A stretch of DNA of 64,000 nucleotides from Acidobacteriota bacterium (lineage in GTDB: Bacteria > Acidobacteriota > Vicinamibacteria > Vicinamibacterales > UBA2999): assembly GCA_021730945.1 (NCBI GenBank), contig JAKFYH010000042.1:62001-126000 (forward strand). Reading direction: 5' to 3'. Each line of letters begins with the position of its first letter. The stretch's first letter is position 1. This document shows, piece by piece, positions 54,681 to 62,295 of the stretch. The notes below the pieces were generated by a model. It did not search any database. It saw only the letters and a program-made list of their open reading frames with translations, and was not told the origin of the DNA. The translations under genes were made by a program, and so were the position numbers.

Positions 54681-55589
54681 ATGAACAGGTTGTCCTCGAT
54701 TGTGGCCGCTGGCGTCGTGCTCGCGGGAACCGTTGTGCTGGCCGGAACCGGCCAGGATCAGCCGATCTTCAAGTCGGCCGTGCGCACCGTCCCGATCTAC
54801 GCCACCGTGGTTGATGGCAGCGGCCGGCTGGTGCCCGACCTCGAGCAGGGCGACTTTTCCATTCTCGACAATAACAAGCCGGCCGACGTCTCGCTGTTTT
54901 CCAACCAGTCCCAGCCATTCAGCGCGGTGGTCATGCTCGACACCAGCGCCAGCATGACCGCCAACCTCAAGTTGCTGAACCGCGCGGCCGAGCAGTTCCT
55001 GCTCCGGCTGTTGCCGGTCGACCGGGCGCAGGTCGGCGCGTTCAACGACAAGATCCAGTTGAGCGGCACCTTCACCAACAACCGCGACGAGCTGATCGGT
55101 GCCCTGAACGATTTGTACTTCGGCAACCCGACCCGGCTGAACGATGGCATCGCCGCCGGCCTCGACGCGCTCAATGGCCTCGACGGCCGCCGCGTCGTGC
55201 TGGTGTTCACCGACGGCGAAGACACCTCGAGCAAGATCGGGTTCAAGAACGTGCTTGAGCGCGCGCGCGACGAAGAAGTGATGGTCTACTCGATCGGCCT
55301 CGAGTCGGAATATTTCAACGGCCAGCGCGTCGTGCGGTCGCGACCGTCGCGCGACCTCCGGAAAATTGCCGACGAGACCGGCGGCGGTTACTTCGAGCTG
55401 ACCAAGACAGCCGACCTCGCGCCCACGTTCACCCGCGTCGCGCAGGAACTGCGCAGCCAGTACCTGATCGGGTTTGCGCCGGCCACGCTCGACGGCAAGG
55501 TCCACAAACTCGAGGTCAAGGTGAATCGTCCCGGCATGACGGTGCGGGCTCGCAAGAGTTACCTGGCCGCGCCCGACACCAAGTCCTAG
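54681..55589 (+). CDS. VWA-related acidobacterial-type secreted protein
   Basis: 302 residues from the ATG at 54681; the GTG one codon earlier fits the upstream -10 equally well. The signal peptide ends VLAGTGQ near 24. The protein is essentially one VWA domain of the acidobacterial family: TVVDGSGRLVPDLEQGDFSI, then MLDTSASM near 86 with an intact DxSxS metal site, VVLVFTDGEDTSS and the C-terminal YLIGFAPATLDGKVHKLEVK. Compared with the 616-residue relative at 36969 it has the complete metal site and no extra domain. Role unknown. Confidence 0.92.
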   Translation: MNRLSSIVAAGVVLAGTVVLAGTGQDQPIFKSAVRTVPIYATVVDGSGRLVPDLEQGDFSILDNNKPADVSLFSNQSQPFSAVVMLDTSASMTANLKLLNRAAEQFLLRLLPVDRAQVGAFNDKIQLSGTFTNNRDELIGALNDLYFGNPTRLNDGIAAGLDALNGLDGRRVVLVFTDGEDTSSKIGFKNVLERARDEEVMVYSIGLESEYFNGQRVVRSRPSRDLRKIADETGGGYFELTKTADLAPTFTRVAQELRSQYLIGFAPATLDGKVHKLEVKVNRPGMTVRARKSYLAAPDTKS

Positions 55590-55604
55590 GCTGCCTCAAC
55601 CGGC

Positions 55605-56444
55605 CTAGTGCAGGAGCGCCTGCACCTGGGTCCAGTCGGTCTTCCGCAGAATTTCGGCAATCAGGATCTCGTTGCCGCGAAATCGCAGCGCCAACGATTT
55701 CACCGCCGCCACGCTGTCGGCGGCCGCCGCCACCACTTCGAACTGGTGGTCGGCGCGCTTGCGCACGTCCGGCGCTGCCAGCGCTCCAAAGTAGACGATG
55801 GTTTCCGACTGGCAGAAACGCTCGTCCGTTCGGCCGGCCGTGCTCACCTGGAAGACGTTCGACGGCACCGTGATGACTGCCAGGGCTCCGGCAATCACGA
55901 CCTGCCGCGACGCTGCGGGCGCGACCGCCGTCTCGATGGTGGTGGTGTAGGACGGCTGGTTGAAGTCGACGTCGATGGTGACGTGCGCTTCAGCGTCAAT
56001 CCGGGCGCCGGCGACGCCCTCGTCTGACAGGCCGACCCCATCGACATCCTGGGAACGGCCCGTGCGCTTGGCCTCGGCCACCGCGCGCTCGTACTGGGCC
56101 TCGGCACGCCGCTGCGCGGCATCGACCGCCGCGCCAATCTGCGCCATGGCCCGCACCGCGCGCGCCTGGTTGACCTGGTTCAGCGGATTGGCCATTACCT
56201 CGATGCTGCGCTCGCCAGCCGCAACCGAACGCACCATCCAGGCGGGCTCCGGCGAGTGGTCGGCCGGCACCGAGCCGGTATGGTCGGTTTCGGGAAACGG
56301 CAATGCCGGCACCATCGCCGCGCGCACCGCCGCGACGATGCGATCGCCCGCATCGCCCGCCTGCGCCGCCGCCGTCGCCGGCAACACGAACATCGCCGAA
56401 CCGACCAGCAGGCACCCGAGCACCTGAGCACCCCAGCACTTCAT
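55605..56444 (-). CDS. secreted protein of unknown function, coupled to the xanthine-dehydrogenase-type operon
   Basis: 279 residues. The signal peptide (MKCWGAQVLGCLLVGS, ending TAAAQA near 28) is partly encoded by the GGTGCTC repeat. The mature part has a helical N-half (NQARAVRAMAQIGAAVDAAQ) and a beta-rich C-half with one Cys (RFCQSETIVYFG). It has no family signature I recognise. The ATG overlaps the stop of the FAD subunit gene (ATGA), so it is translated with the molybdenum hydroxylase although it is exported and the enzyme is not. Confidence 0.7.
   Translation of the reverse strand: MKCWGAQVLGCLLVGSAMFVLPATAAAQAGDAGDRIVAAVRAAMVPALPFPETDHTGSVPADHSPEPAWMVRSVAAGERSIEVMANPLNQVNQARAVRAMAQIGAAVDAAQRRAEAQYERAVAEAKRTGRSQDVDGVGLSDEGVAGARIDAEAHVTIDVDFNQPSYTTTIETAVAPAASRQVVIAGALAVITVPSNVFQVSTAGRTDERFCQSETIVYFGALAAPDVRKRADHQFEVVAAAADSVAAVKSLALRFRGNEILIAEILRKTDWTQVQALLH
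56411..56444 (-). repeat. GGTGCTC repeat (family A, copy 3)
   Basis: Read on the minus strand: AAGTGCTGGGGTGCTCAGG, then TGCTCGGGTGCC. It begins at the ATG of the secreted protein and encodes its first ten residues. Confidence 0.8.
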
Positions 56445-57280
56445 TCCGTCTCTCTCCAGAACTGCGCCAGCAGGTTTTGCGCCACCTGGTGTCGATACTC
56501 TCGCGTCGACCGCACGTCGTCAATCGGCGTGATCTCGTCACCAAGCAACGCCTGGGCCTCTGCCAGGGTGCCGCCCGCCGAGAGACAGCGGGCCGTCTTG
56601 TCGGCGACTACCACTGTCGGTGCCACCGAACCGATCGCGATCCGGACGACCGGACCGCGCACGCCTGCCATCATGATCTTCGAAATTGCCTGTGCCTTGC
56701 GAGTGCCCACCTTGCGCCACCACTGCCGTCCGGCGACCGGCGGAATCTCCACCGCCGTGATCAGCTCATGGGCTTGCCGCACGCTGGTGCGATAACCGGT
56801 GTAGTACTCGCCCATGGCCACGCGCCGCTCGGCACCGGCGCTGCGCAGCACAATGCGGGCATTGGCGGCGGCCAGCACCGGCAAGGTGTCGCCGGCGGGC
56901 GAGGCGTTGGCGACGTTGCCGCCCAGCGTGCCGCGATTCTGAATCTGCGCGCCGCCAATCTCCCTGGCCGCGGCTACCAGCATCGGCAGGCGCCGGCGCA
57001 CCAGTGCCGAGGCGATGATGTCGGTATAGGTCGCCAGCGCGCCGATGCGCAGTACGGGCGCTTCAGACGGTTCCGGCCTGACCAGGGCAATGCCGCGCAG
57101 CTCGTCGAGACCCCATAGGTCGATGAAGCGGCGCTGGCCGCTGGTCCCGAAATGCAAGCCCACGAATACGTCGGTGCAACCCGCGATCGGCATCAACTCG
57201 GGATCCTCCGCGAGTAACGCGAGGGCCGCCTTTAGTGTCCGCGGCCGCGCCAGTGAGAGGGCGCTAGCGCCGGCGGGCAC
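56441..57280 (-). CDS. xanthine dehydrogenase-type FAD-binding subunit
   Basis: 279 residues. FAD-binding signatures are IAGCTDVFVGLHFG near 33 and the loop IQNRGTLGGNVANASPAGDTLP (two parts) near 116, both diagnostic of the medium subunit of the xanthine oxidase family. The C-terminal CO-dehydrogenase-flavoprotein-like domain follows. It overlaps the iron-sulfur subunit gene by 17 bp and the downstream secreted-protein gene by 4 bp. Confidence 0.93.
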   Translation of the reverse strand: MPAGASALSLARPRTLKAALALLAEDPELMPIAGCTDVFVGLHFGTSGQRRFIDLWGLDELRGIALVRPEPSEAPVLRIGALATYTDIIASALVRRRLPMLVAAAREIGGAQIQNRGTLGGNVANASPAGDTLPVLAAANARIVLRSAGAERRVAMGEYYTGYRTSVRQAHELITAVEIPPVAGRQWWRKVGTRKAQAISKIMMAGVRGPVVRIAIGSVAPTVVVADKTARCLSAGGTLAEAQALLGDEITPIDDVRSTREYRHQVAQNLLAQFWRETE

Positions 57281-57737
57281 GCGCGCCTTTCCGGGCCGGC
57301 GACAGAGCGGCTTCCACCGATTGAAAGATGGCGATGTAGCCCGTGCATCGGCACAAGTTCCCGGCCAACGCCGTCTTGATCTGGTCGCGCGACGACCGGG
57401 CCTTGAGCGGCAACGCGGCCATGATCATGCCGGGGGTGCATATGCCGCACTGCGCGCCGCCGTGTTCAACAAACGCGTGTTGCAGGGCCCTGGCCGACCG
57501 CTTTGCCGCGGCGGCGCCCTCGATGGTCACGACCGCGCGACCCTCGGCATGGGCGGCGGGCACCAGGCACGAGTCGACCGCCACTCCGTCCATCAGCACG
57601 GTGCAGGCGCCGCACTCACCCTCACCGCAGCCCTCCTTGGTGCCGGTCAGGCCGCAGTCTTCGCGCAACACGTCGAGCAGCCGCCGCATGGGCGCCACAT
57701 CAAGCCGCCGCCGCTTGCCGTTGATCGTGACAATCAT
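57264..57737 (-). CDS. xanthine dehydrogenase-type [2Fe-2S] subunit
   Basis: 157 residues from the ATG at 57737; a TTG three codons upstream is an alternative. The plant-type ferredoxin cluster is in GCGEGECGACTVLMDG with an earlier Cys in EDCGLTG, and the second cluster in CGICTPGM and CRCTGY. This matches small subunits of molybdenum hydroxylases. It lies between the large and FAD subunits, so electrons pass from molybdenum to FAD through this subunit. Confidence 0.95.
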   Translation of the reverse strand: MIVTINGKRRRLDVAPMRRLLDVLREDCGLTGTKEGCGEGECGACTVLMDGVAVDSCLVPAAHAEGRAVVTIEGAAAAKRSARALQHAFVEHGGAQCGICTPGMIMAALPLKARSSRDQIKTALAGNLCRCTGYIAIFQSVEAALSPARKGARARRR

Positions 57738-57745
57738 CGCCACCA

Positions 57746-57820
57746 ACTTGGAACTGAAACTCTTAACTGAAACTCTTAACTGAAACTTTCAACTGCCAAC
57801 TCTTCAACTTTCAACTTCCC
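57746..57820. repeat. AACTGAAACTCTT-type repeat (family F)
   Basis: Three copies of AACTGAAACTCTTA or AACTGAAACTTTC are followed by CAACT(T/C)TTCAACTTTCAA words. It fills the gap between the iron-sulfur and large subunit genes and continues into the 3' end of the large subunit gene. Confidence 0.85.
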
Positions 57821-59914
57821 CGCCATGAGACGTTCCGGTGTCGCGGGAATCGCGCGGACATCAAAACCGCAGTGCCGCAGGGCGTTGACGACCGCCGGTG
57901 CGGGACCATCGATCGGCATCTCGCCGACGCCCTTCGCCCCGAATGGCCCGTGGGCGTACGGCCGTTCGATCATCGCCACGTCGATCAGGGGCGCATCCAT
58001 CGGCGTTGGGATGATGTAGTTGGTCAACTGGGCGTTCGCCATGCGGCCGTCGCGCATCACCACCTCCTCGAGCAGGGCATAGCCGATGCCCTGCGCCGTG
58101 CCACCCTGGATCTGTCCCTCGGCCATCACCGGATGAATGGCGCGGCCGATCTCGGCCACGGCGGTCACGTGGGTGGGCGTGATCTCAAAGGTGACCGGAT
58201 CCACCTCGAGCTCAACCACGTTGCAGCCCCAGGCGTAGCTGCCATAGGCGTCGCCGGCGTAGCGCTGGTCGTCCCACACCTGACCTGGCGGCGGCTCGTA
58301 CTGCGCGGTGACCACGACCGCACCGTGGCGCGTGAAATACTCGGCCGGCGTCAGCTTGCCGAGCTTCCGGCGCAGGTCGCGGGCACAGCGCTCCAGAAGC
58401 TTGCCGACGATCATGCACGTGCGCGATGCGACGGTGGGCCCGCTGTCGGGCACGGCATCGGTATCGGCCGCGTGCACCTCGATCGACGAGTACGGCAGCG
58501 CCATCGCGTCGGCGACAATCTGCGCCAGCATGGTGCGGGTCCCCTGGCCAATCTCAGTGCTGGCGACCAGGATGCGCGCGCCGGTGGCGGTCAGTTCAAG
58601 CGACGCCTTTGACGCCAGCTTGACCTCGCCGGCGCCGGTAAACCCGGAGCCGTGGAAGAAGAGCGACAGGCCGATGCCGCGGTTGGTGCCCTGCCAGGCG
58701 CGCCGCTTCTGCTTGTAGCCCGACCGCTTCACGGCTTCTCGCAGCACCGGCAGAGCGCTGGCGTCCTTCCCCAGCGTCTGGCCGGTGGCGGTGGTGTCGC
58801 CTGGGCGCAGGGCGTTGATCTCGCGCAGCCGCAGCGGATCGAGGCCAAGGGCGCCGGCCATGCGATCGATGTGGGCCTCGATCGCAAACTGCGTCTGCGG
58901 CGCGCCGAATCCGCGAAACGCGCCGTTGGGCGGCGTGTTGGTCATCATCGCCCGGCCGCGAATGCGGAGGTGGTCGCAGCGATACGGGCCGGCTGCGTGA
59001 ATCACGCCGCGCGACAGCACGACCGCACTGAGCGTCGCATAGCCGCCGCCGTCCATCACCACGTCGATGTCCATCGCGGTCATGCGGCCGTCGCGGGTCA
59101 CGCCGGTGCGGTGGCGAACGACCGAGGGATGGCGCTTGGTGGTGGCCAGCAGATCTTCGACCCGGTCGTAGATCATCTTCACCGGCCGGCCGGACTTGAT
59201 CGCCAGGATCGCCGCATGGCAGGCGAGCATCGACGGATACTCTTCCTTGCCGCCAAAACCGCCGCCCGTCTCGGCCTGCACCACGCGGACCCGCGCGGGC
59301 GCCAGCCCGGTCACCACCACCAGCGCCTTGTGCACGTAGTAGGGACATTGCAGCGACCCGTAGACCGTGATCTGCCCATCGCCGGGCACGGCGATCACGC
59401 CATTGGGTTCAATGTAGAGCTGTTCCTGGTGGCCGGTCCGATATTCACCCTCGATCACCGTGTCCGCGTCGCCGAACCCGCGCGCCAGGTCGCCCTTGTC
59501 GATTGCGATCTGCTTGAAGCAGGTGTCCGACCGCTCCGGGTCATAGTTCGGTGTGCGTTCGCGATAGTCGAACCGGATGCGCGCCTCGACGCCAAACAGC
59601 GCGCGCCGGTCAGCGTGTGCCACCAGGAGCACCGGCTCGGCGTAGTGCCGGATCGGGCCCTCGGCCAGGCACGGCTGGTCGGGATCGATGAGCGCCACGT
59701 GGTTGGCACCGGGAATGTCGCGGTGGTCGGCGACGACGAACTCGGGCGGCAACCCGATGTGGGTGTTGACGATCTCGCCGCACGAAATCGTGGAGCGAAT
59801 GGTCGCCCCAAACAGCATGTCGGGAAAGCTCAGGTCGTCGACGTACTTCGCAGCACCCGTGACCTTGTCGTCACCGTCCATGCGCCGAACACTGGTGCCA
59901 ACCGCGCGCCCCAT
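57776..59914 (-). CDS. xanthine dehydrogenase-type molybdopterin-binding subunit
   Basis: 712 residues. An a/b hammerhead domain at the N-terminus (DDKVTGAAKYVDDLSFPDML) precedes the molybdopterin domain: GGGFGGKEEYP, GAFRGFGAPQ, ASTEIGQGTRTM and the catalytic Glu in KGVGEMPIDGP near 665. All key residues are present, so it should be active on an aromatic N-heterocycle or aldehyde; the substrate cannot be assigned. The last residues (KLKVEELAVESFS) are encoded by the family F repeat. TAGAGT lies six bases before the ATG, although the operon may also be read from the AOR promoter. Confidence 0.94.
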   Translation of the reverse strand: MGRAVGTSVRRMDGDDKVTGAAKYVDDLSFPDMLFGATIRSTISCGEIVNTHIGLPPEFVVADHRDIPGANHVALIDPDQPCLAEGPIRHYAEPVLLVAHADRRALFGVEARIRFDYRERTPNYDPERSDTCFKQIAIDKGDLARGFGDADTVIEGEYRTGHQEQLYIEPNGVIAVPGDGQITVYGSLQCPYYVHKALVVVTGLAPARVRVVQAETGGGFGGKEEYPSMLACHAAILAIKSGRPVKMIYDRVEDLLATTKRHPSVVRHRTGVTRDGRMTAMDIDVVMDGGGYATLSAVVLSRGVIHAAGPYRCDHLRIRGRAMMTNTPPNGAFRGFGAPQTQFAIEAHIDRMAGALGLDPLRLREINALRPGDTTATGQTLGKDASALPVLREAVKRSGYKQKRRAWQGTNRGIGLSLFFHGSGFTGAGEVKLASKASLELTATGARILVASTEIGQGTRTMLAQIVADAMALPYSSIEVHAADTDAVPDSGPTVASRTCMIVGKLLERCARDLRRKLGKLTPAEYFTRHGAVVVTAQYEPPPGQVWDDQRYAGDAYGSYAWGCNVVELEVDPVTFEITPTHVTAVAEIGRAIHPVMAEGQIQGGTAQGIGYALLEEVVMRDGRMANAQLTNYIIPTPMDAPLIDVAMIERPYAHGPFGAKGVGEMPIDGPAPAVVNALRHCGFDVRAIPATPERLMAGKLKVEELAVESFS

Positions 59915-59920
59915 GGTCGC

Positions 59921-59926
59921 ACTCTA
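59921..59926 (-). promoter_or_regulatory. -10 element TAGAGT, leaderless type
   Basis: TAGAGT on the minus strand, six bases before the ATG at 59914. Confidence 0.45.
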
Positions 59927-60013
59927 GCACCACCCGGCTCCGCGTAGTGCCCGGCACCCCAGGCTTCGTACGCACCCTAAGCACCGTTCGTCGGTCAGGC
60001 TCCGTGCTCTGGA

Positions 60014-60277
60014 TCAGCCCCCCGCCATCGTCGGAACAATCTCGACCCGATCGCCATCGGCGATCGGGTGGCGGTCGACCGCGTGCAGGATCATCTCGTC
60101 GTTGACGGCGACGTTGTAGAGGGGGTCGTCCAGTTCCTTCCCGAGCCCCGGCGCCAGCCGCTCGAGCGCCTCGATCAATTGGCCGACCGACGCCACAGCT
60201 TCGCGCACCACCAGGGACGCGCCGCCGGCCGCCGGCTGCAGTGCTGCCGGGAAGTTAACGGTCACGGCCAAGGGCAC
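60014..60277 (-). CDS. MoaD/ThiS-type small sulfur carrier
   Basis: 87 residues with the ubiquitin-like pattern and the essential C-terminal Gly-Gly (IVPTMAGG). The middle segment PLYNVAVNDEMI and DGDRVEIVP are typical of MoaD-like proteins. It overlaps the 3' end of the AOR gene by 23 bp. It probably supplies sulfur for the pterin cofactor of AOR or the neighbouring molybdenum hydroxylase. Confidence 0.92.
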   Translation of the reverse strand: MPLAVTVNFPAALQPAAGGASLVVREAVASVGQLIEALERLAPGLGKELDDPLYNVAVNDEMILHAVDRHPIADGDRVEIVPTMAGG

Positions 60278-62210
60278 CCACCAGTTCCTTTCGCCACGCG
60301 TCTTCCGGCGCGCCGTCGCTGGCCAGCCGTGAGATGGCGTAGAAGCGGGACAGCATGGCGTCGAACTCGTCGCGATCGATCCGCTCGCCCCGGAACGGCC
60401 CGCTGGGGTTTGGCTCGTCGAACCAGCGGTCGGGCAGCGTGTCGTCCTTCCGCCGCACCCCCAGGCGATGGTTGATCATCCGCTCCACACCCATCACGTT
60501 GAGGCCGCATTGCTCGAGCGCCTCGTCGGTAAAGGCCAGGCCGGTGACATTGGCCAGTTGCTCGCGAAACTCGGGGAGGCCTGGCAGCGACGGGCTGTTG
60601 AACAGCTTGGTCGTGAAGCGGCACATGCCGACCGAATCGCCGACCGCGTAAATGTTCTCGCACGCGCGGACCGCGCGTTCCTTGCCGACGTAGCTGTTGG
60701 GCTCGGCGCTGACCGCACCGCCGTACAACTCCGACTTGAACACCGGGTTGTCGTTGATGCGCGCGTTGATCTCGAGCGTCGCGCGATTGCGCAAGTGATC
60801 CATGCCTCGGGTGGCCACCGCCAGGCCGAGCGCAAAGGCCTTCAGAATACGCGCGTCATGCGGATCACTCTGGCCCAGGCCCTTCACCGCGATCCGATAC
60901 TTGAGCGCCACGGCCGGGTAGTGCCCCTGCTCCACCGCCCGCGTGCTGGCCGCGAGCACGCTGCCGAAGCCCTCGCGCCGCGCCATCTGGAACAGCAACC
61001 TCTCAATCGTCTCAGCATCTCCCCACGTAAGCGTGATCCCGCCGGTGTGTTCGGCGGTGATGATGCCGCGCTGGAACAGCTCAAACGCCCAGCCGATGGC
61101 CGACCCGGTCGAGGCGGTATCGAGGCCGAGATCGTTGCAGATGTTGTTGAGCCTGATGACCGACGCCACGCTGTCGATCCCGAGGTTGGGTCCGAACTTG
61201 CCGAGCGTCACGTACTCGGGGCCGTCGCCCTGGTCGTACTTGTCCGGCGTGGCGCTGTGCAGGTCGTTCAGCGGCCGGCAGTTGACCGGGCAGCGGAAGC
61301 AGCCCGCCATCCCCGGCCGATGGGCGTCGAAATGTTCGGCATCAAGGCCGTCGCTCCAGGTGGTCTCCTGGTTGTTCTTGGTGCCCATCGCGCCCAGCAG
61401 CCGGCTCGGCTTATAGAGAAAGGGCGTGCCCGTCTTCGACAGCGCATTCTTCACCACCGACGTCGCCAGCAACTTCTGTGCGATCGTGCGGTTGTAGACC
61501 TTGTACGGCTGTGCGGTCGGCAGTTCGCGAGTCGGCGCCAGAGTGACGATCGCCTTCAGGCGCAGCGAGCCCATCTTGGCGCCTGGACCGCCACGCGCGT
61601 AGATGGCCTTCGGACCGGCCATGATGCCGCTCGTCAGCACCTGGTTCTCACCGGCCCGCGTGATATTGACCATCGCCAGGTTGCGAGCCCAGGTGCCGCC
61701 CACGTCGCGAGCCACTGCCTCGCGCATGTCGAGGTTGTCCAGGCCGGCGTAGGGCGTGGCGTCCTCGAAGGAGACGACGCCGTCGCGAATCATCAGCAGC
61801 GTCCACGCCGCCGCCTGCCCGTAGAGCACGAGATGATCAAAGCCGTTCATGCGCAGGAACGACGGAAAGTAGTCGCCGGCATTGGAATCGAGCAGCACGC
61901 CGGACTCGGGCGACCACGAGGTGCAGTTCCCCCTCGCGGCGCTTGGCACCAGTCCGGTCAGCAACCCCGATCCAAAGATTAGCGGGATGCCCGGATCGAG
62001 CGGGGTGAGCGTCTCATCCAGCAGCCGGTGCAGGTAGTACATGTTGGCGCCGCGGCCGCCGAGCACGGTGCGGACCACGGCCAGCGGCGTGAACGCCTGC
62101 CGCGTCTCGCGGCGCTCGAGGTCCACAAACAGGGTCGCGCCCTGCGAGGGGAACTGCGCCTCGCGCGGCATCTCGTCCAGCAATCGGGCGACGCGGTCGC
62201 GAACGGCCAT
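60255..62210 (-). CDS. aldehyde:ferredoxin oxidoreductase family (tungsten/molybdenum pterin enzyme)
   Basis: 651 residues. The N-terminal domain has the cofactor pattern LGGRGANMYYL near 50 and the Gly-rich ARGGPGAKMGS near 205. The [4Fe-4S] ligands are C304, C307 and C311 (GCFRCPVNC) and C530 (GDSVGMC), in the order known for AOR enzymes. The family oxidises aldehydes to acids with tungsten bis-pterin and reduces ferredoxin, or runs in reverse. It is first gene of an apparent six-gene operon with its own MoaD. TATACT lies six bases before the ATG. Confidence 0.94.
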   Translation of the reverse strand: MAVRDRVARLLDEMPREAQFPSQGATLFVDLERRETRQAFTPLAVVRTVLGGRGANMYYLHRLLDETLTPLDPGIPLIFGSGLLTGLVPSAARGNCTSWSPESGVLLDSNAGDYFPSFLRMNGFDHLVLYGQAAAWTLLMIRDGVVSFEDATPYAGLDNLDMREAVARDVGGTWARNLAMVNITRAGENQVLTSGIMAGPKAIYARGGPGAKMGSLRLKAIVTLAPTRELPTAQPYKVYNRTIAQKLLATSVVKNALSKTGTPFLYKPSRLLGAMGTKNNQETTWSDGLDAEHFDAHRPGMAGCFRCPVNCRPLNDLHSATPDKYDQGDGPEYVTLGKFGPNLGIDSVASVIRLNNICNDLGLDTASTGSAIGWAFELFQRGIITAEHTGGITLTWGDAETIERLLFQMARREGFGSVLAASTRAVEQGHYPAVALKYRIAVKGLGQSDPHDARILKAFALGLAVATRGMDHLRNRATLEINARINDNPVFKSELYGGAVSAEPNSYVGKERAVRACENIYAVGDSVGMCRFTTKLFNSPSLPGLPEFREQLANVTGLAFTDEALEQCGLNVMGVERMINHRLGVRRKDDTLPDRWFDEPNPSGPFRGERIDRDEFDAMLSRFYAISRLASDGAPEDAWRKELVGALGRDR

Positions 62211-62216
62211 GGGTTC

Positions 62217-62222
62217 AGTATA
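62217..62222 (-). promoter_or_regulatory. -10 element TATACT, leaderless type
   Basis: TATACT on the minus strand, six bases before the ATG at 62210. This probably drives the AOR operon. Confidence 0.6.
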
Positions 62223-62226
62223 AGAG

Positions 62227-62270
62227 GGTCCTGGGGCTCGGGTCTTGGGACCTGGGCCCTAGGTCTTGGG
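62227..62270. repeat. CCTGGG-type low-complexity repeat (family E, copy 2)
   Basis: GGTCCTGGGGCTCGGGTC and TTGGGACCTGGGCCC words fill the space between two divergent promoters, as the family D repeat does at 29443. Confidence 0.65.
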
Positions 62271-62282
62271 CGTCGTCCGGCT

Positions 62283-62288
62283 TAGAAT
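62283..62288 (+). promoter_or_regulatory. -10 element TAGAAT, leaderless type
   Basis: TAGAAT seven bases before the ATG at 62296. Confidence 0.55.
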
Positions 62289-62295
62289 CCCCCTT

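Noticed and set aside
60468-61982. 504-residue plus-strand open frame opposite the AOR gene
   Set aside because: The AOR cysteine and cofactor motifs lie on the minus strand; the opposite frame is compositionally typical of antisense to GC-rich coding DNA.
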